Shown: piece after piece, positions 18,335 to 26,062 of the stretch
How positions within the stretch are numbered: position 1 is the stretch's first letter
Layout of the letters: every line of letters starts with the position of its first letter
NCBI RefSeq assembly: GCF_023195515.1
Contig: NZ_JALPKR020000002.1
Location: 3,015,001 to 3,079,000 of the forward strand
Direction of reading: 5' to 3'
Length of the DNA: 64,000 nt
Origin: Variovorax sp. S12S4
GTDB lineage: Bacteria; Pseudomonadota; Gammaproteobacteria; Burkholderiales; Burkholderiaceae_C
The notes under the pieces: model-generated
Told to the model about the DNA's origin: nothing
The model's database searches: none
Seen by the model: only the letters and a program-made list of their open reading frames with translations
Position numbers and translations under genes: made by a program

Positions 18335-19115
18335 AGAGAGCCGGCGCGCCCCAGAAGGGTGCGTGCCCCACGCCTGGCAGGCGATGGCATCTGGCCTCCC
18401 ACAGGTTGGCATACGAGATGCCATCCAGGAAATCAAGGTGAATGAAGGGGTCGTCCTCGCCGTTCACCACGGCTAGTGGCATGGAGTTGCTCTCCACCAG
18501 CTTTCGCTGGTCGACGCCCGCTCCTGCGTCCCGTGCCTGAAACAAGATCTCGCGCGCACGGCCATCGCAACGGGTGATCGCCTCTCGCAAAAAATCGTCG
18601 ACATGGTCTCCGGCCATTCCGCGCGCGAAGTCGACGATCTCCGTGCTGGAAAGATCGCGCTTACGGCCGAGTGCCCCATCGCCCGAGGCTCGGAAGGCGA
18701 GTGCGGCGTCGTTCGGGCCGACGGGTGGCGTGCCACTGATCATCAGACCACGCATGCCTTGAAAGCGCGCGGCCATCTCGATGGCAATGTGCCCTCCCAG
18801 GGACCAACCGAACACGATGGGTTCGCTGATGGAGAGCATCCGCAGCGCTTCGGTGATTGCATCGGCAAAGCCAGGCCGTGTGTATGTGCGATAGGGATCG
18901 ATCGCATCGTCCGACGCCCCGTGGCCGGGCAGGTCGAGCGCCAAGAGGCGGCACGATCGCGAGAGCGGCCCGAGCATCTGGTGTCTGAAGATCCGTCCAC
19001 AGGATGAGTTGCCGTGAACGAAGACGACCTGCGTCTTGCCTTTCCCCACCTCATCGACAGCGATGGCGCCGTGGGAGGTTGGGACACGATAGCTTTTGAT
19101 TTCGGGATTGACCAT
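18294..19115 (-). CDS. Cytoplasmic alpha/beta hydrolase
   Basis: The 273-residue protein is a standard alpha/beta hydrolase without signal peptide. It shows VVFVHGNSSCGRIFRHQ (oxyanion region), LLALDLPGHGASDD, the nucleophile elbow G103-W-S105-L-G107, the acid in AVVNGEDDPF and the catalytic His in LPGVGHAPFWGAP. The start at 19115 is chosen because upstream residues are not protein-like. It follows the AraC-type regulator on the same strand by about 100 bases and may be controlled by it. It could hydrolyse an ester or a ring-cleavage product; the substrate is unknown. Confidence 0.9.
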   Translation of the reverse strand: MVNPEIKSYRVPTSHGAIAVDEVGKGKTQVVFVHGNSSCGRIFRHQMLGPLSRSCRLLALDLPGHGASDDAIDPYRTYTRPGFADAITEALRMLSISEPIVFGWSLGGHIAIEMAARFQGMRGLMISGTPPVGPNDAALAFRASGDGALGRKRDLSSTEIVDFARGMAGDHVDDFLREAITRCDGRAREILFQARDAGAGVDQRKLVESNSMPLAVVNGEDDPFIHLDFLDGISYANLWEARCHRLPGVGHAPFWGAPALFNPILERFVREIA

Positions 19116-19217
19116 GGTCAAGGTTCCTTGCTTGTGGGCCCGCCAGTTTGAGGACGAGCGGCCAGGATGCCGTCCATGCATGCGCATCCACATGCGCACA
19201 CGCGAACCGCGCAGGTC

Positions 19218-20657
19218 CTAGTCGGGCGTCGCGTCCGGATCCGGGCTTGCGCCGTGCGGCGTGGTCGTTGGTGTGTCGCCGAACTGCTGGCGGTAGTTCT
19301 GTGCCAGAGTCGAGCGATTGGACATGCCCCACCGCTTGGCGACCGCGAGCACGCTCTCGCGGCCCGAGAGTTGCTGGATCTCCGTGCGGATGCGCGCCAT
19401 TCGCAGTCGCCGGATCGTTTCCGCGGGCGCCAAGCCAAGGTGTGTCCGGAATGCCTTCTGCAGCGCCCGTTCCGAAACCTCGATGTGCGCCGCGACCCGT
19501 CGGACGGATAGGGTTGCTTCGGTCAGATGTTCGAGGATGAACTGGTAGGCGCGGCGATAGCGCATCGGCAAGCGAAGCTGGTCCGCATCGGACTGCTCAG
19601 CCCGCTCCTGTTGTTCCAGGAAACGCGAGTACGGCACGCGCAGCAGTTCGGTGCGCAAGCGCGCTTGAGCCTGACTTGCATGCTGCCGAAAAGTCCGCAG
19701 TGCCTCGGCATGCCTGCCTTGCAAAGAGTGAAACCTCGAGGCGAGGTACTTGAGTTCGATCACGTGACAGTGATGCTGCTGCCGGGCCGCATCGGTCGCC
19801 AGCGGTCCCAGGATCTCGCTCGCCAGGTGTGCATTGCCGTGGTCCAGCAATGCGAGCGCCGCCTCGATGCGGCCGGCTTCTTCGACCTGGTGCAGGCGAC
19901 GTTCGCGCCACCATCGCAACCCGTTCAGCACCGGGACCGAGCCGCGCACCGAGCGAAGTTCCGGATCGACCAAGGCTCCGAGAAAGCGGAGGCGATGCGA
20001 AGCCAAGGGCATATCGGAGAGTTCTTGCGCGAGCGCACGCAAGGGTCGGATGGTGCTCGACACCAGAGCCATGTGGCAGGCGCCGGTGGCCGGCTCGTCG
20101 AAGTTGCGCAACGCGCGCTTCACTTCGAGTTCCAGCCCTGCGGCAGCGAGCAGCCGCCGCTGGGCGGCGGTTCCCTGCCTTGCCAGATAGACGGCATGGA
20201 CGAGTGTTCGCGAAGCGCGGCGCTGCTCGCCGATGCCTTGCACGGCGCTCGCCAGGCCGAGCAGCGCCTCGAGGCGCAGAGCGAGCGGCGCATCGTCCGC
20301 ATCGGCGACGACATTGAAGCTCTCGGCGGCGCGACCGGGCTTGTTGAGCGCCAAAAATAGGTAGCCGCGATCCATCGAACTCAACCACCGCACCTGCGGC
20401 CGCGGCAGCGCTTCGTACGAACGCAATTGCTTCTGGAACAGCTCTTCCGCATGCTCCGCGCGCCCCGCTGCGAGCAAGACCTGTCCCAGTACCTGACCCA
20501 GCACGGCCTGCCGCTTCGAGCCCAAGTCCGGGCTGGCGCGATCCAGGCGCGCGAGGCCCATCCGCAGGCCGTCATGCATCTCGCCGTGCAACACGGCCGC
20601 CGTGACGTCGGCATCTCGCTGGTCGGCCCGCAGGCATGACATCGCAAGCATCAGCAT
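19218..20657 (-). CDS. Large AraC-type transcriptional regulator with a TPR-like sensor region
   Basis: This 479-residue protein has a C-terminal AraC DNA-binding domain (about residues 365-460) with both helix-turn-helices: TLSVRRVAAHIEVSERALQK then RESVLAVAKRWGMSNRSTLA. The N-terminal 350 residues are alpha-helical and repetitive, rich in Ala, Leu and Arg, like TPR-type helical sensor regions of longer AraC-family regulators. Its own upstream region (20784-20824) carries the TATCAAA direct repeats also found upstream of the GMC gene. It therefore probably controls itself and nearby catabolic genes. The start is uncertain by a few codons (MLMLAMSC). Confidence 0.85.
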   Translation of the reverse strand: MLMLAMSCLRADQRDADVTAAVLHGEMHDGLRMGLARLDRASPDLGSKRQAVLGQVLGQVLLAAGRAEHAEELFQKQLRSYEALPRPQVRWLSSMDRGYLFLALNKPGRAAESFNVVADADDAPLALRLEALLGLASAVQGIGEQRRASRTLVHAVYLARQGTAAQRRLLAAAGLELEVKRALRNFDEPATGACHMALVSSTIRPLRALAQELSDMPLASHRLRFLGALVDPELRSVRGSVPVLNGLRWWRERRLHQVEEAGRIEAALALLDHGNAHLASEILGPLATDAARQQHHCHVIELKYLASRFHSLQGRHAEALRTFRQHASQAQARLRTELLRVPYSRFLEQQERAEQSDADQLRLPMRYRRAYQFILEHLTEATLSVRRVAAHIEVSERALQKAFRTHLGLAPAETIRRLRMARIRTEIQQLSGRESVLAVAKRWGMSNRSTLAQNYRQQFGDTPTTTPHGASPDPDATPD

Positions 20658-20783
20658 CGCGCGCGCCCCCGGCGCGCTTCATGAACCGCGATGAGCGATG
20701 AGGAGAGGAGAGAGAAGGTACTTTGGCGATTCACGATGGACGCGGTGCATTTGCAGGGCGAGAGCGTGAAGTTTGTCTCATGA

Positions 20784-20824
20784 ATATCAAAAGTATCAAA
20801 TTTGCGTGAATACTCGACTATTTT
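20784..20824. promoter_or_regulatory. TATCAAA direct-repeat motif upstream of the AraC-type regulator
   Basis: This is the second copy of the 41-base block at 12840-12880. Shared runs are ATATCAAAA, TATCAAATTTGC, GAATA and CGA. It starts 127 bases before the regulator's start codon, in the same orientation relative to that minus-strand gene as the first copy is to the GMC gene. An AraC-family binding site is the simplest reading. Confidence 0.6.
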
Positions 20825-20943
20825 GTTGGGCAATGCGAACCCAGCTCCGCGTTGGCGCACCGGCCGATCACCTACTTAAACACATACCGCGTCTAGGTCG
20901 GCGTCGCCGCTGCCGAGAAGGCCTCTTCGCTATAGTGAAGTCG

Positions 20944-21437
20944 ATGCCAGCAAAAATAGTCGTGATCTTCGTTTCACGTCGCAATTCCTTGCGGAGCATG
21001 CTGGCGCAAGCCTGCCTCCAGCATCTCGGTGCACATCGATTCTTGGCGTTGTCATGTGGGATGCCCGGAATGTTGGCGGATGCCATTACCCCGCGGCCGT
21101 AGGCGCCTTGACCAGCGCGAGCATGCCTGTTCCAACGCACTCGCCTTGCAGCTGGAACGACTTGATGCGGACGAACCCAGCGCGCGCAGAGTTTGTCATC
21201 ACCCTTGATGAAGCGACCTCTTCGTCTCAGCCGCGCTGGCCTGGTCAGCCTGACTCAGCGTTGTGGGTGTTCCCGGATGCGGCGGCCATAGGCGATCCGG
21301 AAGCTGTCGCTCATGCAACGATCCAGATGCTGTATGCGCTGCGTCGTCGTTTGGAGCTCTTCGTCAATTTGCCGCTGCATGGGCTCGATCGTGCGGCGAT
21401 CCGGTCGGATGTCCGGGACTTGGCACACATGAGCTAG
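20944..21437 (+). pseudogene. Low-molecular-weight phosphatase/ArsC-like protein, frameshifted and lacking the catalytic Cys
   Basis: From ATG 20944 the protein begins IVVIFVSRRNSLRSMLAQAC, matching the C-x5-R loop region of LMW protein tyrosine phosphatase/arsenate reductase proteins, but with Ser where the nucleophile Cys normally is. At 21089-21092 (CCCC) the frame changes; adding one C gives ADAITPAAVGAL and the protein continues in the second frame with RAEFVITLDEAT, SQPRWPGQPDSALWVFPDAA and LHGLDRAAIRSDVRDLAHMS. The joined product is about 164 residues. It is either a sequencing slip or a decayed gene; the Ser substitution makes a conventional enzyme unlikely. Confidence 0.65.
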
Positions 21438-21457
21438 CGCGCTGGACTCGCTCCGGC

Positions 21458-21600
21458 TCAGCGCGATTGGGTCTCCAGCTCGTCCCTGCGGCTGGTCAGC
21501 TGCGTTGGCAGGCGCGTGAGCACGTCTTCGAGGTAGGTCCAAGTCCATGGCGGCGGAACTCGGCTGATTGCACAAGGCTCTTGATGGGCAATCGGCGGCG
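21458..21600 (-). mobile_element. Fragment of an IS66-type transposase C-terminus
   Basis: On the minus strand the peptide IKSLVQSAEFRRH is followed, one frame over, by WTYLEDVLTRLPTQLTSRRDEL and a stop at 21458-21460. This order and the YL-x-DVLTRLPTQ core are characteristic of the end of IS66-family TnpC proteins. Nothing of the rest of the element (tnpA, tnpB, terminal repeats) is present. It is a relic marking past insertion between the two flanking genes. Confidence 0.55.
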
Positions 21601-21610
21601 CCAAAGAGCC

Positions 21611-22179
21611 TCAGACGCCAATGCCGGGCACCGGCTCCTGCGCAAGAGGATGCCACACCGCCCCCGCCCTGCTCGCCTTGGCAAGTCGCTCCTGAAGTTC
21701 CGGTGGCAGTTGCCCACCCGGCGGATGAGAGCAATGCATCGCGTCCGGCGTGGCGTGCGTCACCACGATCCCTGCGCCGCGCCCCGCGAGCCTGTCCAAT
21801 GCTTCTGCGACGAACGGCGGCATGTCCGGCTGGGTCACCTCGATCCAGACGGTGACATTCGGCTTCGAGCCGTGGGCCGCCTCGATGGCCTCAGCCAGCA
21901 ACTCGGCAGCCTTGCCGGTCGCGACCGCGGCTGCAGAGACCGGTGCGCTGAGGGTCATTCTCACCACCGGGAAGCCCGGCTCTGAGGTGTCACGCCAAAG
22001 GGCCCGTGCCTTGACCCGTTCTTCCTGCGTTCCCCGAGCACGAGATCCTCCCAACCGCCATCCGAGCGAAAGACGCGAAGCACCATGCAGTTCAACGAAC
22101 CGAACTGCGCCTCGTGCAGGAGGTCGCGCAACATCGCGACGGTCGCCTCTTTGCTGAGGACCGTGCTCTTTCGGGTCAC
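21611..22179 (-). pseudogene. Hypothetical protein, paralogue of the gene at 23004-23276, one-base frameshift
   Basis: A GTG start at 22177-22179 opens a frame beginning SKEATVAMLRDLLHEAQFGS and reaching EDLVLG, closely similar to the gene at 23004-23276. At the run of four C (22032-22035) the reading must switch; one extra base gives LVLGGTQEERVKARALW and the protein continues to 21611. The downstream part has VTVWIEVTQPDMPPFVAEAL and GRGAGIVVTHATPDAMHC, alpha/beta-like and apparently cytoplasmic. Total about 189 residues. I do not recognise the family. The frame break sits in a homopolymer, so sequencing error is possible. Confidence 0.6.
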
Positions 22180-22214
22180 GAGGTTTCAGCCGGAGTTAAA
22201 GATGCGCTGTTCGC

Positions 22215-22556
22215 TTACGGCCGAATAACCACCGTCGGCGGCTCGACGATGACAGCGGGAGGTTGGACGATCACGCCGGGCGACGGACGGTGATAGACCG
22301 GCGCCTCCTCGTATTCGTAGCGCGGCGCGCGCGCAGCGTGACCCTTGCATTTGCGCTCTTCCTTGAACTCGCCATTCTTCTTCCTTTTGCGCTCGACCTT
22401 GCACCGACCGTCCCAGTACTCTTCCTTGTACTCGTGGCCACCATGTCGGCCTTTGCGGCCATGTCCGCTCTCGTCTTTGTCAGGGTCGGCCATGGCCGGC
22501 GACACGGCGCTGGTCAGAAAGGCCAGCAGCGCCAAGGGGCGGAGCAAGTGGTTCAT
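22215..22556 (-). CDS. Small exported Lys/Glu-rich protein of unknown function
   Basis: The 113-residue protein has a Sec signal peptide (LLRPLALLAFLTSAVSPAMA, cleaved near residue 23). The mature part is highly charged: DPDKDESGHGRKGRHGG, then a core with two cysteines, CKVERKRKKNGEFKEERKC, and ends with a Pro/Val tail VIVQPPAVIVEPPTVVI. The two Cys probably form a disulfide in the periplasm. Similar proteins occur in Burkholderiales without known role. It stands alone, with small orphan genes on either side. Confidence 0.7.
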   Translation of the reverse strand: MNHLLRPLALLAFLTSAVSPAMADPDKDESGHGRKGRHGGHEYKEEYWDGRCKVERKRKKNGEFKEERKCKGHAARAPRYEYEEAPVYHRPSPGVIVQPPAVIVEPPTVVIRP

Positions 22557-22671
22557 ACAAGACCTCGAATGTGACTTGTTCCCATGCTAGGCATGGTAGC
22601 CGACCGCCAAGGTCAGCGAAAACCGCGTATCACCCCTGTCAACAGAGTTGGATCACTTCTGCAAGGGCCGC

Positions 22672-22920
22672 CTATTTCCCGCCCGCAGCGGCGACTTCCT
22701 GGGCAGCCACCCAGGCAAGACATTGAGCTCGCAGCAGCGCCACCCCTTCGGCCCGAGTGGTCGCCGGTCTGTTCAAAACCAGCTTGCATCGATGCGCGCG
22801 AGCGCGCGAGATGTCTGCGACCCCACAGAAGTAGCCTGGATCTACCGCTTGAATGAAGTAGAGATCGAAGGTCCAGTCCCCATGGTGAAACTGGTCCGAG
22901 GGTCCGGAGGTTGTCCCCAT
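22672..22920 (-). CDS. Small hypothetical protein
   Basis: From ATG 22918-22920 the frame gives 82 residues with good protein character: HGDWTFDLYFIQAVDPGYFC and GVADISRARAHRCKLVLNRP, ending in an Ala/Val-rich helix. The frame is open further upstream (to 23007), but that part does not look coding. I know no family. It has no signal peptide. It lies between the exported protein gene and the small paralogue at 23004-23276, all on the minus strand with gaps of about 100 bases. Confidence 0.5.
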   Translation of the reverse strand: MGTTSGPSDQFHHGDWTFDLYFIQAVDPGYFCGVADISRARAHRCKLVLNRPATTRAEGVALLRAQCLAWVAAQEVAAAGGK

Positions 22921-23003
22921 GGACGCGTCTAGCCTGCGGCCCGCAGCAAGCCGAACTCCCGAAGAGCAGGCACCAAGAAGTTGCGGGGGTGTCTTGGCAT
23001 GGT

Positions 23004-23276
23004 TCAAACGCGAGAACGCCTGGTTCGGTGAACCGAACGGGGAGCGTCCTGATGAACGGACGCCCTCGCATTCGGCTCCTCCATCGCGAGGAGGTCGCCC
23101 AGCGCCTTGGTCTGTTCCGCCGCGCTCCCTCCCAGCACAAGATCATCTGCGCCGCCGTCTGCGCGGTAGACGCGAAGTGCCATGCAATTCAAAGAGCCGT
23201 GCTCTGCTTCATGGAGAAGCTCGCGCAGTGTGGCCAAACCCGCTTCTTTGCCAAGAACAGCACCAGTTCGAATCAT
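23004..23276 (-). CDS. Hypothetical protein, paralogue of the gene at 21611-22179
   Basis: The 90-residue product starts at ATG 23274-23276. Its first 49 residues align without gaps to the other copy, sharing KEA, LLHEA, GSLNCM, LRV, DGG and DLVLG. After that it has AAEQTKALGDLLAMEEP and then a basic tail that does not match. The tail may result from a break, since an inverted repeat (GTTCGGT / ACCGAAC, 23023-23038) lies there. Two divergent copies 1.1 kb apart suggest duplication or a small gene-family cassette. Function unknown. Confidence 0.55.
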   Translation of the reverse strand: MIRTGAVLGKEAGLATLRELLHEAEHGSLNCMALRVYRADGGADDLVLGGSAAEQTKALGDLLAMEEPNARASVHQDAPRSVHRTRRSRV

Positions 23277-23404
23277 TTCTAGACATCCAAGAATGAGCTC
23301 ACAACGTACCTGCTGAGAGTGGTCCAGCGTGCAACCACAGTCGGTTCTGACCGAGGATTCTGGAAACTACCAAGCAGCCCAATCGTAACCAAGCGTACGA
23401 TCAA

Positions 23405-23419
23405 TGTGAAATTATCACA
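23405..23419 (+). promoter_or_regulatory. TGTGA-N5-TCACA palindrome before a hypothetical gene
   Basis: A perfect palindrome, TGTGA - AATTA - TCACA, ends 11 bases before the start at 23430. The half-sites are those of CRP/FNR-type regulators, but the spacer is five instead of the usual six. The flanks extend the symmetry (TCAA ... TTGA). Position next to the start codon suggests repression. Confidence 0.4.
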
Positions 23420-23429
23420 TTTGAGCCTG

Positions 23430-23867
23430 ATGATGAATGATTTGACCCACCCCGAGACACCCTCCGATTTGGGGAAAAGGATCGCCGCCCTCAATGCGGT
23501 CGTGAGGCAGCTCTCTGAAGATGCTCAGTGGCTCCGCGCGGAAGCCAAGCGCCTGCGAACCGAGCACGCCAGAACTCGCCTGGGAAATCGGATGCCGCTG
23601 TGGTTTTTGCTGCAACTGCAGCATGAAGAGTTTCCTGTTCGAATCTTTGAACCTGGAGAAGTCCGCTATGTCTCGGTGCTTACAGCCACAGGCCTGGTCG
23701 ATGCGGAGATTGGCGCGCTGGAGGCTAAAGGCCGTTACGCCCCGTCACGGGCGGCCACTGTGAGGCGCATCACTGAATATGGGCATGCCGAGATCGCAAG
23801 GATCGAGGACATGCCAGAACCCGCACCAGCTTCAATGCTGCGTGCGCCGGAAGTGCGGGCGGTATGA
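23430..23867 (+). CDS. Hypothetical protein with an N-terminal coiled coil
   Basis: The 145-residue protein starts at ATG 23430 (or the next ATG at 23433). Residues 12-47 form a probable coiled coil (GKRIAALNAVVRQLSEDAQW and LRAEAKRLRTEHAR). The middle has FLLQLQHEEFPVRIFEPGEV and a region with SRAATVRRITEYGHAEIARI, which could be a small DNA- or protein-binding helix. No family is recognised and no signal peptide is present. It converges with the next gene, six bases away. Confidence 0.6.
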   Translation: MMNDLTHPETPSDLGKRIAALNAVVRQLSEDAQWLRAEAKRLRTEHARTRLGNRMPLWFLLQLQHEEFPVRIFEPGEVRYVSVLTATGLVDAEIGALEAKGRYAPSRAATVRRITEYGHAEIARIEDMPEPAPASMLRAPEVRAV

Positions 23868-23872
23868 CCTCT

Positions 23873-24166
23873 TCAGGACTTAGGGGCCTTTGAGGCGGCC
23901 TGCTGTTCAAGCGCCTCGTTCACGGTCTTTAGCTTTTCGTGGGCTTCCTCAAGCTTGTCTTTAAGTTGGTCCGTTTGCTCGATGGCTTGTCCGACATCGG
24001 ATGGCAGGGCCTCTTTCGGCACTTCGCTGTCCAACACCGCGTGGACCACCGAGAGATCCTCCGCAGCTTCCTGGACCGTTTCAGCAACCTGCTTGTTCTT
24101 CTCCAGCACCTTGGCCAGATTGGCGGTGTATTCACCGGGAGGAAGAGCGGAGGATGAGCGGGTCAT
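23873..24166 (-). CDS. Small coiled-coil hypothetical protein
   Basis: The 97-residue product from ATG 24164-24166 is almost entirely helical and charged: YTANLAKVLEKNKQVAETVQ, then DQLKDKLEEAHEKLKTVNEA, ending QQAASKAPKS. It is Gln/Glu/Lys-rich without Cys, membrane segment or signal peptide. AAGGTG lies just before the ATG. It resembles phasin-like or stress-type helical proteins only in composition, so no function is assigned. Confidence 0.65.
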   Translation of the reverse strand: MTRSSSALPPGEYTANLAKVLEKNKQVAETVQEAAEDLSVVHAVLDSEVPKEALPSDVGQAIEQTDQLKDKLEEAHEKLKTVNEALEQQAASKAPKS

Positions 24167-24337
24167 GACGCACCTTTCAGTCGGGAGCCCGATCGTAGCC
24201 GGCACATTGACGACGACTCAGTCGCTGCCGCGAAATCAAGCTTTTGACCTACACGCTCAGCCGGGCCAGTACCTATAACCATTCACAGGCAGCAACCTAT
24301 CGCAACAAATCAAACTGAGCAGCGCCGCTCCAACGCC

Positions 24338-24742
24338 ATGCCGCTCCAGACAGTTCTCATCGAGGACAGCAACACCATCAGAGAGGCGCTTGTCCCGGCA
24401 TTGGCCGACCTTGCCGATGCAGAAGTTGTTGCCGTCGCTGAGACTGCGAGCGAGGCGGTCGAAGTCCTCGAAAAGCTCGGCGACAACTGGGACTTGGCCG
24501 TGGTGGATCTCTTTCTGCGCGAGGGCTCGGGCCTCACGGTACTGCGAACCTGCAAAGAGCGTGCCTCGCACCAGAGGGTGGTCGTCTTGACGAACTATCC
24601 AACCGACGAAATGCGTCGGCGGAGTCTCGAGTTGGGCGCCGACGCGCTGTTCGACAAATCGAATCAGCTCGACCAGTTCTTTGAGTGGTGCCTCGGAGAG
24701 ACATTCCGCGTCCTGCCGACTCACCCTTACCCCCGGGTATAA
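24338..24742 (+). CDS. Stand-alone response regulator receiver domain
   Basis: The 134-residue CheY-like protein consists of a single receiver domain. The acidic pocket is E9-D10, the phospho-acceptor is Asp57 (LAVVDLFLREG), with conserved Thr85 (VVLTNYP) and Lys107 (FDKSNQ). There is no output domain. It may act by protein-protein interaction or as a phosphate sink in a phosphorelay, but no histidine kinase is nearby. A perfect TATAAT (24738-24743) overlaps its stop and may start a small RNA downstream. Confidence 0.9.
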   Translation: MPLQTVLIEDSNTIREALVPALADLADAEVVAVAETASEAVEVLEKLGDNWDLAVVDLFLREGSGLTVLRTCKERASHQRVVVLTNYPTDEMRRRSLELGADALFDKSNQLDQFFEWCLGETFRVLPTHPYPRV

Positions 24743-24749
24743 TCCGCCA

Positions 24750-24928
24750 TGCCCGAACCAAGTTTTGGGCTTTGACTGGCCAGTCAAGCCGAATCTCACA
24801 CCGGCGCGTCGAAGTCACTACGACGAGAAAAACAACAGGTGGCTTCCGCAAGTGAACATTTGCCGTAACCGTGGACCGCGTGAGAGTTCACGACCAAACT
24901 CCAAAGCCCGCCTCGTGCGGGCTTTTTC
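24750..24928 (+). ncRNA. Candidate small RNA ending in a strong terminator
   Basis: A perfect -10 box TATAAT at 24738-24743 is followed by about 180 bases without a coding frame and then an intrinsic terminator (24903-24928). Between them lies a near-perfect palindrome (24768-24790, GGCTTTGACTGG / CCAGTCAAGCC) that could form a stable hairpin. The -35 region is poor, so promoter activity is uncertain. The transcript could instead be the 3' end of the response-regulator mRNA. Confidence 0.35.
24903..24928 (+). terminator. Intrinsic terminator
   Basis: AAAGCCCGC (24903-24911) and GCGGGCTTT (24917-24925) form a nine-base perfect stem with a CTCGT loop, followed by T residues. It is a classic rho-independent terminator for rightward transcription from the response regulator or the small RNA upstream. 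The A-run on the 5' side could also serve leftward transcription. Confidence 0.85.
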
Positions 24929-25315
24929 ATGCTCGCGCTCCGGCTCCGGCAGGCAGATGGTGCGCAATCTGGGCAGTGAAGCTTTCGCCCAGGGCGGCCA
25001 CGCTCAAATGGCTGGAGCCGGTGATGACTCCAGAGGACCTGCTCCGACATACGAGTCGCTGCCCGCTGAAAGTCCGGCGAGATCGCAGCCGCCGCTTGGG
25101 CCGTTAGCACGAATGACTCAGATCGGTCTGGTGCGGAGCAGACGTTCCGCGGCATCTGCGCATTTTCAGTGGCGTGAAATCGGCACAGCCGAATGTTCAG
25201 CGGCGCGTCGCTCGAACGTGCCGTGGCGCATAAAAAAATCAGTCGATCAAAATCAACGAGTTACGACGAAGTGGCTGCGCATACCCAGTGTCGTTCCGCA
25301 GTCGGCCCCGCTCGC
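24929..25315. other. Gene-free stretch between the terminator and the TonB cluster
   Basis: No frame on either strand looks coding. The sequence is mixed in composition, and the part around 25220-25260 is AT-rich with an A-run. It separates the remnant-rich island to the left from the leftward-transcribed receptor operon to the right. I see no terminator for that operon just after its last gene. Confidence 0.4.
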
Positions 25316-26062
25316 CTATTCCGGCGCGTGCGCAAGCACGAAGGAGAGCGACGCCAGGTGCTCCACCTTGTCGGTCTTCGCAGGATCTTCCGGTGGCGTC
25401 GACAGCACGGCGGTGATGACGTTCAGCCCCTGGTTGCGCACCTTGATGACCACGGTGCCGTCGGCGCCGCTTTCGATCGGCTTCGCGTCGGGATCGTTGA
25501 CGAAGTCGGCCAGCATCAGGGCGCCCGCCACGGGTTTTCCTTTGTAGAGCACGCGCAGGCGCAGGTCTTGGCCGAGCTTTTCGGGCAGCGTGGAATCGAC
25601 CGGGACGATCTGCAGCGTGTGCCCTGGCAACGGCGGCAAAGCACCGCGCAGCGGGCTGCGCAGATGCACCGCGTATTTGAGGTTGTGGCCGCTGGTGAGC
25701 GCGCCCGGAACTTCGTCCTTGCCCTTCTTGAGCCATTTGCCTTCCGGCGTCTTGCTCCAGGTGCCGTTGTCGAGCACGGCTGCGACGATGGCGGGTTTCT
25801 CCTTGGTGTCCACCACCAGCAGGCGCCCGCTCACGTCCAATGCCGTCGATACGGGGTTCGCGGACGCGTCGTAGGCGGTGACGGCGGTGATCAGCGGCTG
25901 CCGCTTGACCGTGTCCAGATCGTCGGCGCCTTCGCCGTAGATCAGCGCGAGTTCGCCGGAGCGCTGGGCAAACCAGATACCGTGCGCCTGCGCGCCGGCC
26001 GAGCAGAGTACGGCCGCCGCCGCGAGGGTGGCCAGGGCGGCAATTCGGTGCGGTTTGCTCAT
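25316..26062 (-). CDS. Exported DUF4198-like protein of a TonB receptor operon
   Basis: The 248-residue protein has a Sec signal (RIAALATLAAAAVLCSAGAQ, cleaved before AHGIWF). The mature chain begins with AHGIWFAQ, as in DUF4198 periplasmic proteins, and ends in a beta-sandwich-like domain (LRLRVLYKGKPVAGALMLAD, GADGTVVIKVRNQGLNVITA). These proteins accompany metal-uptake receptors and may bind the metal or its chelate. Its start overlaps the stop of the receptor gene by one base, so the two are translationally coupled. Confidence 0.82.
   Translation of the reverse strand: MSKPHRIAALATLAAAAVLCSAGAQAHGIWFAQRSGELALIYGEGADDLDTVKRQPLITAVTAYDASANPVSTALDVSGRLLVVDTKEKPAIVAAVLDNGTWSKTPEGKWLKKGKDEVPGALTSGHNLKYAVHLRSPLRGALPPLPGHTLQIVPVDSTLPEKLGQDLRLRVLYKGKPVAGALMLADFVNDPDAKPIESGADGTVVIKVRNQGLNVITAVLSTPPEDPAKTDKVEHLASLSFVLAHAPE

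Noticed and set aside
24768..24790. The palindrome GGCTTTGACTGG / CCAGTCAAGCC as a terminator
   Set aside because: No T-run follows on either strand; kept only as part of the small-RNA candidate.
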